This document shows positions 51,717 to 60,960 of a stretch of 64,000 nucleotides of DNA, piece by piece. Made by a program: the position numbers and the translations under genes. Every line of letters starts with the position of its first letter. Positions within the stretch are counted from its first letter, which is position 1. The notes under the pieces are model-generated. The model was not told the origin of the DNA. It made no database searches and worked only from the letters and a program-made list of their open reading frames with translations. Origin of the DNA: Acinetobacter geminorum (GTDB lineage: Bacteria > Pseudomonadota > Gammaproteobacteria > Pseudomonadales > Moraxellaceae); NCBI RefSeq assembly GCF_013009345.1, contig NZ_JABELE010000004.1, positions 1-64,000 of the forward strand, in the 5' to 3' direction.

Positions 51717-52421
51717 ATGCTGCTGGAAAAAATCTTACAATCACAAGGGTTTGGTTCTCGTAAATATTGTCAGCAGTTAATAAAAAATGGATCTGTAAGT
51801 ATTGATGGAGAGGTTGTAAGTGACCTTAAAAAGCAATTCTCTCAAGAAAATTTAGAATTTTCTCTTTTTGGGGAAACTTATCAATATCGAGAAAAAGTTT
51901 ACCTTGCTCTAAAAAAACCAAAAGGTTTTGAATGTTCACACCAACCTCATCATCATCAAAGCGTATTTAGCCTTCTACCAGAAATCATGATTCAACGTGG
52001 TGTGCAAGCTATTGGTCGTTTAGATCAAGATACAACGGGCTTACTTTTACTTACCGATGATGGTAAATACCTTCAAGCTTTAACTCATCCCCGTAAACAT
52101 GTGCCAAAGGTTTATCATGTTACGACTATAGATCCAGTTACACCTGAGCAAATTGAAATGCTGAGCCAAGGTGTGAGCCTACATCAAGAAAAAGGTGTTT
52201 TCGCTGCAACGAATGTAGCGATATTAGAAACGCATCAATTAACCATGACGATCCATCAAGGTGTTTATCATCAAGTAAAAAGAATGATTGCAGCTGTGGG
52301 AAATAAGGTGGAAGCATTACATCGCCATCAAGTAGGGCAATTGGTTTTACCTGAACTTGAAGATGGAGAATGGGTTTATTTATCTGAACAACAAAAACAG
52401 CTCGCTCAAAATATCATTTGA
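51717..52421 (+). CDS. RsuA-family 16S rRNA pseudouridine synthase
   Basis: 234 residues. An N-terminal S4 RNA-binding domain (about 1-45: LEKILQSQGFGSRKYCQQLIKNGSV) is followed by the pseudouridine synthase domain with catalytic Asp in GRLDQDTTGLLLLTDDG (about 100-115) and a HQGVYHQVKRMIAAVGNKV segment near 180-200, all RsuA-type. RsuA makes pseudouridine 516 in 16S rRNA. RluB/E/F are the alternatives, but overall length favours RsuA. It overlaps the converging GNAT gene by 8 bases. Confidence 0.85.
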   Translation: MLLEKILQSQGFGSRKYCQQLIKNGSVSIDGEVVSDLKKQFSQENLEFSLFGETYQYREKVYLALKKPKGFECSHQPHHHQSVFSLLPEIMIQRGVQAIGRLDQDTTGLLLLTDDGKYLQALTHPRKHVPKVYHVTTIDPVTPEQIEMLSQGVSLHQEKGVFAATNVAILETHQLTMTIHQGVYHQVKRMIAAVGNKVEALHRHQVGQLVLPELEDGEWVYLSEQQKQLAQNII

Positions 52422-52857
52422 GAAAACAATGGAAGGTTTGGAACTCGCTATCTCGAATAAATCCCATTTGTTCATATAAACGATGAGATTCATGGTTGTT
52501 GCTTTGAGTTTCCAAACTAATCCGTAAAGCATTCTCTTGTTTTGCAAATAGGATTGCTGTATCGATTAGCTGTTTAGCAGAACCTTGACGACGGAAAATA
52601 GGCGTAACATAGACATCATCTAAGATATAGTATGTTGAACATGCAACTGAAGAAAAACCTAAATAGAGTAAAATAAAACCCGTAATTTTATCGTCTTTAA
52701 TATGAATGAAGAACACACTTTCTCTATTCTCAAAACGTTGTTTAAGGAAGTGAAGTGATTCATTAAAATTAGAAGAGGCCCCATAAAATTGGCGGTATTC
52801 ATCAAATAAAACGGCGAGTTGCTCTAAATCTTCAAAAGTCGCTCGTCTAACGATCAT
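52414..52857 (-). CDS. GNAT-family N-acetyltransferase
   Basis: 147 residues from the ATG at 52857, chosen for the AAGGAG site just upstream; a longer in-frame start at 52881 adds eight residues. The acetyl-CoA-binding motif is RRQGSAKQLIDTA (Q/RxxGxA type, about 84-96), and YYILDDVYVTPIF precedes it. The substrate is unknown. It lies downstream of the RelB-like gene on the same strand with 98 bp between, so a functional link is possible but not shown. Confidence 0.87.
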   Translation of the reverse strand: MIVRRATFEDLEQLAVLFDEYRQFYGASSNFNESLHFLKQRFENRESVFFIHIKDDKITGFILLYLGFSSVACSTYYILDDVYVTPIFRRQGSAKQLIDTAILFAKQENALRISLETQSNNHESHRLYEQMGFIRDSEFQTFHCFLK

Positions 52858-52955
52858 TTGGCACTCCTTGTAACTTATCATTATGTTTTTACAAAGAGAG
52901 CATAACGGAAAAAAGAGCTTTTTGACGTTAAAACTTGTTTATAAATGCAACAGGG

Positions 52956-53264
52956 TTAAGTTTTGTCGCTTTCACCAAGAAGTGCATTCAATTCTTCAAA
53001 TAAATCTTCATGGTCATCATCTTCAGCTAAAGTCGATGAATTTTGGTTTAATGACGATGCTTTTGCTTTTCTCAGTTTTAATAATTGTTCCATATTAATA
53101 TTCTGATTTTCGATAGCAAATGGAATAGATTTAGTTAATACGACCTGTTTAAAAAAAAGTCGTACCGCTTGGGCAGGGGTAATTCCCAATTGCTTAAAAA
53201 CAGCAAAAGCCTGTTTTTTCTCTTGGGAGTCAAGTCGAACCTGATAAACTTCTGTTTTTCGCAT
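52956..53264 (-). CDS. RelB/DinJ-type antitoxin, orphan
   Basis: 102 residues from ATG 53264. Residues 1-50 have the RelB/DinJ ribbon-helix-helix pattern (VYQVRLDSQEKKQAFAVFKQLGITPAQAVRLFFKQVV, then SIPFAIE). The C-terminal part is acidic (LAEDDDHEDLFEELNALLG). These antitoxins normally precede a RelE/YafQ mRNase gene and repress their operon. No such gene is adjacent: downstream on the same strand is the GNAT gene. It may be a solitary regulator or remnant. Confidence 0.75.
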   Translation of the reverse strand: MRKTEVYQVRLDSQEKKQAFAVFKQLGITPAQAVRLFFKQVVLTKSIPFAIENQNINMEQLLKLRKAKASSLNQNSSTLAEDDDHEDLFEELNALLGESDKT

Positions 53265-53375
53265 GAATAACAAAACCAAATGATTTTTAATTTTTAGGAA
53301 TTCATTTTAAACCATCGCAATGTAATTTCAATGTTTTTTGGCATAAAAAATAATCTTTTTGTCATTACGGTTACA

Positions 53376-54284
53376 TTACAATGTCAATTCAAACTCAGAA
53401 TTGAAAGACATTCCCTCTTTTGTGAGGGGATCTGTAAATGAAATATGCTTAGCCAGAAGCTGTAATGGTTCTGAAAAATCATCTTCAGCTTTGTGCTGAA
53501 CTACGGGATAAAATGGATCATTTTTAATCGGGATTTCTAAATAATTAAGATGCACGCGAAGTTGGTGCTGTTTCCCCGTTGTAGGAGTTAAACGATATTT
53601 TGCCCAAATCTGGTTGTGCTCTATAAGCTCAATATAAGTCTGGGTATTGGCTTTCTTATTTTCTATAACCTGCATCGTATAAAAAGGATGACCTTTATCT
53701 AAATGCAAATGTAAGGTTTGAGGAAAATTTAAATCTTTTTTATAAGGTGCAACAGCGTGATAAATTTTATTGACTTGGCGCTCTGCAAATAATTGTTGGT
53801 ATATGCCACGCGATTCAACCCGTTTGCAAAATAGAACGACACCAGCAGTTTCACGGTCTAAACGATGAATAGGTGTTAAAAATTCATTGCCTGTTTGTTT
53901 TTTTAGTCGCACTAAAAGAGTTTCTTGAACATATTGTCCTGTCGGGCTAATTGTTAAAAAATGTGGTTTATCGACTACTAATAAATCATCATTTTCAAAT
54001 AAAATTTGATGCTCAAAAGGCACATGAGGTTCATATGCCAGAAAGCGATAATAAAAAATATGGGTGTTGCCGACATACGGACTGATTAAAGTTAATTTAT
54101 CCCCATTTGCCGCATATATAAGACCGTCTTCAAATCTTTGCTTCCATTCTTCAGTTTTAATGTGTGCAAAGTGACTACAGAGATACTCATAAATAGTTTG
54201 AGTCTGTGTTTGCAGAGGAAGATAGACTTTACTCGCACTTACTCCATCAATCATGGGGGGGAGAAATTCGTTCGGACTAGACAT
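53376..54284 (-). CDS. RluA-family pseudouridine synthase
   Basis: 302 residues with the RluA catalytic motif HRLDRETAGVVLFCK (about 136-150), LRVHLNYLEIPI and HQLRVHL-like segments. It lacks an obvious S4 domain. RluA-family enzymes modify uridines in 23S rRNA or tRNA; the exact target cannot be told. The start has a G-run (GGGGGG) downstream. Divergent from tsaE. Confidence 0.88.
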   Translation of the reverse strand: MSSPNEFLPPMIDGVSASKVYLPLQTQTQTIYEYLCSHFAHIKTEEWKQRFEDGLIYAANGDKLTLISPYVGNTHIFYYRFLAYEPHVPFEHQILFENDDLLVVDKPHFLTISPTGQYVQETLLVRLKKQTGNEFLTPIHRLDRETAGVVLFCKRVESRGIYQQLFAERQVNKIYHAVAPYKKDLNFPQTLHLHLDKGHPFYTMQVIENKKANTQTYIELIEHNQIWAKYRLTPTTGKQHQLRVHLNYLEIPIKNDPFYPVVQHKAEDDFSEPLQLLAKHISFTDPLTKEGMSFNSEFELTL

Positions 54285-54395
54285 AAAAAAGTGTGAATAT
54301 TTAAGAAAATTGATATAAAAAAAGCCAACTTCTAGGGCTTAAGTAGGCTTTTAAGGCAGGGCAATGTTATCATATCGATTATTTCGAATCATGTT

Positions 54396-54878
54396 ATGTG
54401 TGCTATGTCGTATTCATTGAAATTGGTCTTAAATCATGAAGAAGATACTGAGCGTCTAGCTCAAGCTTTGGCGCAGCATGTTCAGTCGGGTGTAATTTAT
54501 TTAATTGGGGACTTAGGTGCGGGTAAAACCACACTTACGCGTTATTTCTTGCAAGCTTTGGGCCATAAAGGTTCTGTTAAAAGCCCAACTTATACGCTTG
54601 TTGAACCATATAAAATTAATGATAAAGAAATTTTTCATTTTGACTTATATCGTTTAAATGACCCGTATGAACTTGAATTAATGGGAATTCGTGATTATTT
54701 AGATATCACAGATGCATTATTTCTATTTGAATGGCCATCTAAAGGTGGCGATGAAATTCCACAAGCAGATATCATCATTGACATTCAAAAGTCAGATGAT
54801 GAGTTGAGCCGTTTGGTAACGTTAACTTTACCAACAGAAAATTTGTATCAGACTTTGCAGGAACAGCTTCATGACTGA
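54396..54878 (+). CDS. tsaE: tRNA N6-threonylcarbamoyladenosine synthesis ATPase TsaE
   Basis: ATPase that regenerates the TsaB-TsaD complex making t6A37 on ANN-decoding tRNAs. 160 residues. Walker A is GDLGAGKTTLTRYFL (about 38-52), followed by SPTYTLVEPY and FHFDLYRL and then FEWPSKG, all TsaE signatures. A second ATG at 54405 is equally likely as the start. It overlaps mutL by 8 bases and opens the tsaE-mutL-miaA-hfq cluster. Confidence 0.95.
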   Translation: MCAMSYSLKLVLNHEEDTERLAQALAQHVQSGVIYLIGDLGAGKTTLTRYFLQALGHKGSVKSPTYTLVEPYKINDKEIFHFDLYRLNDPYELELMGIRDYLDITDALFLFEWPSKGGDEIPQADIIIDIQKSDDELSRLVTLTLPTENLYQTLQEQLHD

Positions 54879-56820
54879 TGAAAAGCTAACACAACGTCGT
54901 ATTCATACATTAGACGCAGCGTTAGCGAACCAGATTGCAGCGGGTGAGGTAATTGAACGACCTTCTTCTGTGGTCAAAGAATTATTAGAAAACTCTATCG
55001 ATGCTGGCGCAACTGAACTGATTGTAAGGATTGCTCAAGGCGGTTCGACTTTAATCGAAATCATTGATAATGGGCATGGTATTCACCCGGATGATTTAGC
55101 ACTTGCTGTCATGCGTCATGCTACAAGTAAGATTAAAACCGCTGAGGATTTACATGCTATTGTGAGTTTGGGATTCCGTGGGGAAGCTCTTGCTTCAATT
55201 GCTGCTGTCTCAAGATTGACTTTGACTAGCAGCCAAGATGAAAGTGGTATTGGTCATCAAGTTGAAGTAAATGGTACAGCATTTGATCATCAAGAAGTAC
55301 AAGCTGTTGCTGCTCAAAAGGGCACCCATATTCGTGTTCAGGATTTATTTTTTAATGTTCCTGCACGCCGTAAATTCTTAAAAAAACCAACTACAGAATT
55401 TGGTCATATTGAAGAGATTGTGCGTCGTCTGGCTCTAACACATTTCGATATACGGTTTGTGCTTGAGCATAATGATAATATTAGAATTAATTTACCGATA
55501 GCAGATAGTGGGGAACTACGTTTTCAGCGAGTTCAACAAATATTAGGGTCGCAATTCGTACAAAATGCATATTGGATTGATGCCGAAAGTATTAGCATGC
55601 GTTTATCGGGTTGGCTAGGCCATCCCTCAGATGCACGTGCACAAGCGGATATGCAATATGTCTATGTAAATGGTCGTATTGTCAAAGATAAAACGATTTC
55701 GCATGCGCTACGCATGGCCTATGATGGTATTTTACATGGCCACCAGCATTCATCTTATTTACTTTTTTTAGAAGTTGATCCTGAAAATATTGATGTCAAT
55801 GTTCATCCGACCAAACATGAGATTCGATTTTTAAATCAAAGAGAAGTGCATGAGTTTGTAAGGCATTACGCAAAAGAAACTCTCGCACAATTTCAGACAG
55901 CGAGTGCTGATCTAGCTCAAGCGATGAAAGCGGATGAAAACTCAGATTATTCAGTACAACCTCAGCCTAAATATCAAGAACAATTTTCATTGCACCGCGC
56001 AAATGAAACTTTAAATTCAGACAGTGAAGCACGAACCCAGCATGCACCGACAGAATTATTAACTGATTTTAACGCTAGTCGTCCGCAAGCTATTCACTAT
56101 GCAGATCAAACACCAAAATATAATGGTTCTGCTCAATTAAATAATGCTTTAAAAACTTATTTAGCTCCACTTCGCGACCAACCTGCTAGTTTTTCGGTAA
56201 ATGAGGATGTTGAGCCAGTTGCTAAAGTAGATGAATTTCCATTAGGTATCGCAATTGCTCAACTGCATGGGATTTATATTTTAGCTCAGAATACAGAAGG
56301 GCTTATTATTGTTGATATGCATGCGGCACATGAACGTATTTTATTACAGCAAATGAAAAATGCTTGGGATAAACCTGAATTTTGGACATCTCAGCAACTG
56401 CTTATACCTAAGGTGATTTCTATTAGCCGTATGCAAGCTGTTAGGGTCGAAGAACTAAAATCTCAGCTTGAGCGTTTAGGCTTGGAAATTGATTTATATG
56501 GTGATGAGCAAGTTATTGTTCGCGGTGTGCCAGCCATATTACAAAAAGCTGATTTTGAAAATCTTATTCCAGAACTTTTAAATGATTTAGATCCAAATGA
56601 TGAAGCACAAGGATTACTTCAAAAAAGAGATGAGTTGTTAGCGGGAATGGCATGTCATGGGGCAGTGCGCGCACATCGACAACTCAGCCTTTCAGAAATG
56701 AATGCTTTACTTCGTCAAATGGAACAAACCGAATTTGCGAGCCAATGTAACCATGGGCGGCCAACTTGGCGTGCATTTCCATTATCTCAACTAGATAAAT
56801 TATTTGCTCGAGGAGAGTAG
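54871..56820 (+). CDS. mutL: DNA mismatch repair protein MutL
   Basis: ATPase that couples MutS mismatch recognition to strand cleavage. 649 residues. The N-terminal GHKL domain has AGEVIERPSSVVKEL near 23-37, the ATP-binding NSIDAGATE and DNGHGI, and GFRGEALASI near 99-108. The variable linker is about 335-440, and the C-terminal dimerisation domain has CHGAVRAH and the CNHGRPTWRAF motif. Co-transcribed with tsaE and miaA. Confidence 0.97.
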   Translation: MTDEKLTQRRIHTLDAALANQIAAGEVIERPSSVVKELLENSIDAGATELIVRIAQGGSTLIEIIDNGHGIHPDDLALAVMRHATSKIKTAEDLHAIVSLGFRGEALASIAAVSRLTLTSSQDESGIGHQVEVNGTAFDHQEVQAVAAQKGTHIRVQDLFFNVPARRKFLKKPTTEFGHIEEIVRRLALTHFDIRFVLEHNDNIRINLPIADSGELRFQRVQQILGSQFVQNAYWIDAESISMRLSGWLGHPSDARAQADMQYVYVNGRIVKDKTISHALRMAYDGILHGHQHSSYLLFLEVDPENIDVNVHPTKHEIRFLNQREVHEFVRHYAKETLAQFQTASADLAQAMKADENSDYSVQPQPKYQEQFSLHRANETLNSDSEARTQHAPTELLTDFNASRPQAIHYADQTPKYNGSAQLNNALKTYLAPLRDQPASFSVNEDVEPVAKVDEFPLGIAIAQLHGIYILAQNTEGLIIVDMHAAHERILLQQMKNAWDKPEFWTSQQLLIPKVISISRMQAVRVEELKSQLERLGLEIDLYGDEQVIVRGVPAILQKADFENLIPELLNDLDPNDEAQGLLQKRDELLAGMACHGAVRAHRQLSLSEMNALLRQMEQTEFASQCNHGRPTWRAFPLSQLDKLFARGE

Positions 56821-56826
56821 TTCTAC

Positions 56827-57771
56827 ATGTCAAATCAATTGCCCGTCATCAATTTAATGGGACCAACTGCGAGCGGGAAAACCGCTTTGGCATGTGAATT
56901 ATACGAGCGTGGAAATTTTGAACTAATTTCTGTTGATTCCGCTCTTGTCTATAAAGATATGGATATTGGCACGGCTAAACCAACTCGTGAAGAGCAAGAA
57001 CTCTATCCTCATCATCTTATTGATATTATTACTCCTCTTGAAGTTTACTCAGCTGCTCAGTTTGTTGAGGATGCCTGCAAATTAATTGATGACATGCATT
57101 CACGTGGGAAAACTCCTATTTTAGTAGGAGGGACAATGTTATATTTCAAGGCATTGTTAGAAGGATTATCTGGTAATTTACCAAGTGCTGATGCTGAAGT
57201 TCGGGCAGCAATTGAACAAAAAGCGTTAAACGAAGGATGGCAAGCGGTTTATGATGAACTGGTTTCTGTAGATCCTGCTGCCGCTATAAAGTTTAATGTA
57301 ACTGATAAGCAACGAATTATTCGGGCTCTGGAAGTTTATAAAATTACGGGTGAACCAATCACTAAATTGCAGGCAGAACAACCAAAAAACGTACCATATC
57401 GATACATATTTCATAACTACGCTTTACTTCCAGATCGGGTAGAATTACATCAACGCATTGAGCAAAGATTAAGCAAAATGTGGGATATCGGTTTTTTGAG
57501 TGAAGTTGAAGATCTAATTGAAAAATACGATTTAGATGAAAATTTACCCTCAATGCGTTCGGTGGGTTATCGACAAGCACTAGAATTTCTATTAAAAAGT
57601 GACTTAAGTCTCAAAAGTAAATGTGAAATGGAGGATAAAGCTTTATTTGCAACACGACAACTTGCCAAACGTCAATATACGTGGTTACGTTCTTTGCAAG
57701 AAATACACGATTTTAAAACTTACTTGACGATAAAGCAGGCGAAAGAAGACTTGCGAAACTCTTATGGATAA
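56827..57771 (+). CDS. miaA: tRNA dimethylallyltransferase MiaA
   Basis: Adds dimethylallyl to A37 of UNN-decoding tRNAs, the first step of ms2i6A. 314 residues. The P-loop is [11 protein letters not shown] (about 12-22), with [18 protein letters not shown] near 36-53, [17 protein letters not shown] near 99-115, and [10 protein letters not shown] near the C-terminus. It starts 6 bp after mutL. Confidence 0.97.
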   Translation: MSNQLPVINLMGPTASGKTALACELYERGNFELISVDSALVYKDMDIGTAKPTREEQELYPHHLIDIITPLEVYSAAQFVEDACKLIDDMHSRGKTPILVGGTMLYFKALLEGLSGNLPSADAEVRAAIEQKALNEGWQAVYDELVSVDPAAAIKFNVTDKQRIIRALEVYKITGEPITKLQAEQPKNVPYRYIFHNYALLPDRVELHQRIEQRLSKMWDIGFLSEVEDLIEKYDLDENLPSMRSVGYRQALEFLLKSDLSLKSKCEMEDKALFATRQLAKRQYTWLRSLQEIHDFKTYLTIKQAKEDLRNSYG

Positions 57772-57864
57772 AGCAAAATTTGCACACTGTCTTTTTATAA
57801 TTTTTAGTTGAAAAATAAAGATAGTTTTTTTGCGCTGATTTAAAATTTTTTTTTGGAGTTAAAA

Positions 57865-58377
57865 ATGTCTAAAGGTCAAACTTTACAAGATCCGTTCTTA
57901 AATTCTCTCCGTAAAGAACGTATCCCTGTTTCTATTTTCCTTGTGAACGGTATTAAATTGCAGGGTCATATTGAATCTTTTGACCAATATGTTGTTTTAT
58001 TAAAAAATACTGTAAGTCAAATGGTTTACAAGCACGCGATTTCAACTGTTGTTCCAGCACGTAATCCACGTCCAGCAGGCGCACAAGGTACAGGCTTCCC
58101 AGCACAAGGCGGCACTCAAGGCGGTTTTGGTGGTCAAGGTAGCGGCTTTGGCGGCGCACAAGGTGGCTTCGGTGGCGCTCAAGGCGGCTTCGGTGGCGCT
58201 CAAGGTGGCTTCGGCGGTCAAGGTGGCTTCGGTGGTCAAGGCGGTGGCTTCGGTGGTCAAGGTGGCTTCGGTGGTCAAGGTGGCTTTGGCGGCCAAGGCG
58301 GCTTCGGCGGTCATCAAGGTGGTTTTGACAACGATTCTAAATTTGAAGATGGTCAAGACGACGAAAATAATCGTTAA
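57865..58377 (+). CDS. hfq: RNA chaperone Hfq with long glycine-rich C-terminal domain
   Basis: Hexameric RNA chaperone that pairs sRNAs with mRNAs. The ATG at 57865 follows TTGGAG. Residues about 1-70 are the Sm-fold core: [21 protein letters not shown] (Sm1) and [10 protein letters not shown] (Sm2). The rest, to residue 170, is a low-complexity tail of GGFGG-A/Q-Q-G repeats and an acidic end. Such extended Gly-rich tails are known for Acinetobacter Hfq. It follows miaA by 94 bp, so may also have its own promoter. hflX does not follow it. Confidence 0.97.
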   Translation: MSKGQTLQDPFLNSLRKERIPVSIFLVNGIKLQGHIESFDQYVVLLKNTVSQMVYKHAISTVVPARNPRPAGAQGTGFPAQGGTQGGFGGQGSGFGGAQGGFGGAQGGFGGAQGGFGGQGGFGGQGGGFGGQGGFGGQGGFGGQGGFGGHQGGFDNDSKFEDGQDDENNR

Positions 58378-58396
58378 TTGAAATCTAAAAAAGAAG

Positions 58397-58422
58397 CCAG
58401 TCAGATAATGACTGGTTTTTTT
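58397..58422 (+). terminator. Terminator after hfq
   Basis: CCAGTCA and TGACTGG (7 bp, 5-nt loop) followed by TTTTTTT, 20 bases beyond the stop. Confidence 0.88.
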
Positions 58423-58518
58423 ATGTGTATTTAAAAGTTAATCCAAAGCATTTAAACGGTCATGGATAGCGATTTGGCCATGATGACTAATATATTTAAA
58501 TAGATAGGGCTTTAATTA

Positions 58519-59376
58519 ATGATATTAATATTAGCTGCTGCTTTGAGCAGTGTCTTGGTGTCTATCCTATTAAAAAATTTAAAGAAAAAAGGTTATCAGC
58601 CATTACAGATGATTGCATGGAACTATGCAAGTGCTAGTCTTCTTTGCTTTTTGTGGTTTCAGCCCGATATCCAACATGTTTCAATAGTGCATACTCCATG
58701 GTGGTTAATCCTTGCCTTGGGGGTAATTTTACCTAGTATTTTTTTATGTCTTGCTAAATCACTAGAATATGCAGGAATTGTTAAAACTGAACTTGCACAG
58801 CGCCTTTCAGTTGTTCTTTCTTTGCTCGCAGCATATTTCTTTTTTCATGAGCAATTTAATGCATTAAAACTATGGGGAATAGGTTTAGGAATTCTTGCAG
58901 TTTTACTTGTTTTATTTGGACAAATGAACTCTTTTTCCAATCATCAATCTAGAAAAGCAATTCTTGCTTTATTAAGTGTTTGGTGTGGTTATGCGGCAGT
59001 AGATATTCTTTTAAAATATACAAGTAGTTTAGGCCTTCAGTTTACACTTACTTTAAATCTTATTTTTATTACAGCTTTTATATTGTCGATTTCATATTTA
59101 TTGCTACAGAAGACTCAAAAGTGGCAGTTTAAAAGTACGATAGCTGGATTAATATTAGGCATACTCAATTTTTCAAATATTGCTTTATATGTAAAAGCTC
59201 ATATTCTTTTAAAAGATTCACCTGCAATTGTTTTTGCAAGCATGAATATTCTTGTGGTGCTATTAGGAATTGCGAGTGGAGTGGTTTTATATAAAGAAAA
59301 ATTAAAATGGCCTACTATTTTGGGGATTCTTTTAGGAATAAGCGGAGTAATGTGTTTAGCTAGCGCAATGGCTTGA
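58519..59376 (+). CDS. DMT superfamily (EamA-type) transporter
   Basis: 285 residues with about ten hydrophobic helices and two EamA halves. The first half includes NYASASLLCFLWFQ and LAKSLEYAGIVKTELAQRLSVV; the second ends with a helix pair, PTILGILLGISGVMCLASA. Such proteins export metabolites; the substrate is unknown. Stands alone on the + strand with a palindrome at its end. ATG follows a weak ribosome site. Confidence 0.82.
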   Translation: MILILAAALSSVLVSILLKNLKKKGYQPLQMIAWNYASASLLCFLWFQPDIQHVSIVHTPWWLILALGVILPSIFLCLAKSLEYAGIVKTELAQRLSVVLSLLAAYFFFHEQFNALKLWGIGLGILAVLLVLFGQMNSFSNHQSRKAILALLSVWCGYAAVDILLKYTSSLGLQFTLTLNLIFITAFILSISYLLLQKTQKWQFKSTIAGLILGILNFSNIALYVKAHILLKDSPAIVFASMNILVVLLGIASGVVLYKEKLKWPTILGILLGISGVMCLASAMA

Positions 59377-59408
59377 TAGTTCAAGAGAATAGAATCTCTT
59401 GAACTATA
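59377..59408. terminator. Palindrome between convergent genes, possible terminator
   Basis: ATAGTTCAAGAGA and TCTCTTGAACTAT form a perfect 13-bp stem with a 6-nt loop, between the DMT transporter stop and the nitroreductase stop. There is no clear T-tract, so it may be a weak bidirectional terminator. Confidence 0.5.
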
Positions 59409-59417
59409 GAGGTTTTA

Positions 59418-60071
59418 TTATAAATAGGTAAAAATTACTTCATCTGGCAGTCGTGATTTAGGAAGTTTGGCATTAAAGTCATTTTCACTGCGATAGCCTA
59501 AAGAAACGATTACAGAGCTTCGTAAACCTTTTTCAGTTAAACCTAGCTCGGTATTTAGAATTTCTTCATCAAACCCACCCATTGGAGTCGCATCAATGCC
59601 CTCTAAGCCGGCAGCAAAGAGTAGCTGTCCTAAAGCAATGAATGTTTGATTTTCCATCCACCCAAATAAATTTTTCTGTTCATTTCGGTAGAACTCGACG
59701 TAGCCATGGCGAGTATCTTTTTGACCTAATTTTGCTTTTTCATCTTTAAAACGGCCACTTAAATCATCTTGCTCAAGTAGTTGATTTAAGTACTCAGATG
59801 TAATATCCGTTTTTGTACAGAATACAAGTGTATGTGATGACTCAAGCACTTTAGGAGCATTGTAAGCATACTTTCCTGTTAATGCTTTTGCGATTCGTTC
59901 TTTAGCTGCAAGATTGTCTGCAACTACAAAGTGCCAAGGCTGAATATTTACTGAAGAAGGGGTGAAACGTAAAATTTCTAATAATTTATTAATTTTTTCT
60001 TGAGGAATTTTCTTTTCAGGATCATATGCTTTTGTTGTGTAGCGACTTTTAACCGTATTTAATAAATCCAT
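59418..60071 (-). CDS. nfsB: Oxygen-insensitive NAD(P)H nitroreductase
   Basis: 217-residue FMN enzyme of the NfsB/FRase I group. Features are the N-terminal RYTTKAYDPEKKIP, LLEILRFTPSSVNIQPWHFVV (FMN-binding, about 31-51), and ALGQLLFAAGLEGIDATPMGGFDEE near 145-169. It reduces nitroaromatics and quinones in two-electron steps; reduction of nitrofuran drugs is the known phenotype. Stands alone, convergent with the DMT transporter. E. coli NfsB is 217 residues, the same length. Confidence 0.88.
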   Translation of the reverse strand: MDLLNTVKSRYTTKAYDPEKKIPQEKINKLLEILRFTPSSVNIQPWHFVVADNLAAKERIAKALTGKYAYNAPKVLESSHTLVFCTKTDITSEYLNQLLEQDDLSGRFKDEKAKLGQKDTRHGYVEFYRNEQKNLFGWMENQTFIALGQLLFAAGLEGIDATPMGGFDEEILNTELGLTEKGLRSSVIVSLGYRSENDFNAKLPKSRLPDEVIFTYL

Positions 60072-60225
60072 ACTTTACTCCATATCAATCTTATTGCAAT
60101 TGAGAGACTTTAATCTTTGGCATCATACGCTATTTTATTCAAAGATATTTGATCTTTAATTTGATAAAAAATGTATTGCAGTAATATAGAAATTAAATAA
60201 TTTTTTATAAATATATATTTCTAAA

Positions 60226-60945
60226 TTAGTATGTCCAGTCAATTAACTTTAGCTGTGGAGCATTGTCAGTAGGATCAATTTCCAAAATATAAGCTTGATC
60301 TTCACGCCAATCGCCAAGAACAATTCGTTGTTTAGCTTCTACCTTATGAATTGAAGGTCGATGGGTATGGCCATGAATAAGTATATCTACATCTGTTAAA
60401 GCAGAAAGTACAGCTTGCTCATTTACATCCATAATTTCATAGCTTTTTTGCTGTTTATCTGCGGAGCTTCTTTTTCGAAAGCCATTAACCAGTTTGGTGC
60501 GAAAACTCAGTGGTGTACGGCGTAAAAAAGCGACTAAGAGCGGATTTCTAATAATTTTTTTAAATCTTTGATAGGAAATATCATCTGTACATAGTGCATC
60601 ACCATGTTCTAGGCGGTACTGATGTCCAGCAATAGTGAGATAATAAATATCGGGTAGTAATACACCATTAAACTTATTGAGGAAAATTTGATTTAAAGCA
60701 AAATCACGGTTACCTACTTGGAAGTAAACCCGATTTCCTTTTTTGTTAAAGTCTTTTAATGCTTCAATAATTTCATCGAGCCATGGTGCCGAGTAATCAT
60801 CGCCAATCCAAGCATTAAACCAGTCACCTAAAATATAAAGCTGTGTTTGTTTATTTTGATAATGCACTAATAAATCTAAAAACCCTCGAACAAGTCGAGG
60901 GTGTTCAGGTGACAAGTGTAAATCAGAGATAAACAGATAAGTCAC
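60226..60945 (-). CDS. lpxH: UDP-2,3-diacylglucosamine diphosphatase LpxH
   Basis: Lipid A pathway enzyme that cleaves UDP-2,3-diacylglucosamine to lipid X and UMP, at the inner membrane face. 239 residues with the metallophosphoesterase ligands ISDLHLSPEHPR (about 6-17), YILGDWFNAWIGDD (about 38-51), GNRDF, LEHGDALC and ILIHGHTHRP (about 194-203). Typical LpxH length and order. Its start lies 15 bp from the stop of the upstream ppiB gene, so the pair is co-transcribed, as in many gammaproteobacteria. Confidence 0.95.
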   Translation of the reverse strand: MTYLFISDLHLSPEHPRLVRGFLDLLVHYQNKQTQLYILGDWFNAWIGDDYSAPWLDEIIEALKDFNKKGNRVYFQVGNRDFALNQIFLNKFNGVLLPDIYYLTIAGHQYRLEHGDALCTDDISYQRFKKIIRNPLLVAFLRRTPLSFRTKLVNGFRKRSSADKQQKSYEIMDVNEQAVLSALTDVDILIHGHTHRPSIHKVEAKQRIVLGDWREDQAYILEIDPTDNAPQLKLIDWTY

Positions 60946-60960
60946 AGCTTATTCCTAAAA

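Noticed and set aside
58042..58356. Antisense Ala/Thr-rich ORF and a + strand Val/Ala-rich ORF over the hfq tail
   Set aside because: Shadows of the glycine-rich repeat DNA of hfq; composition is a by-product of repeats.
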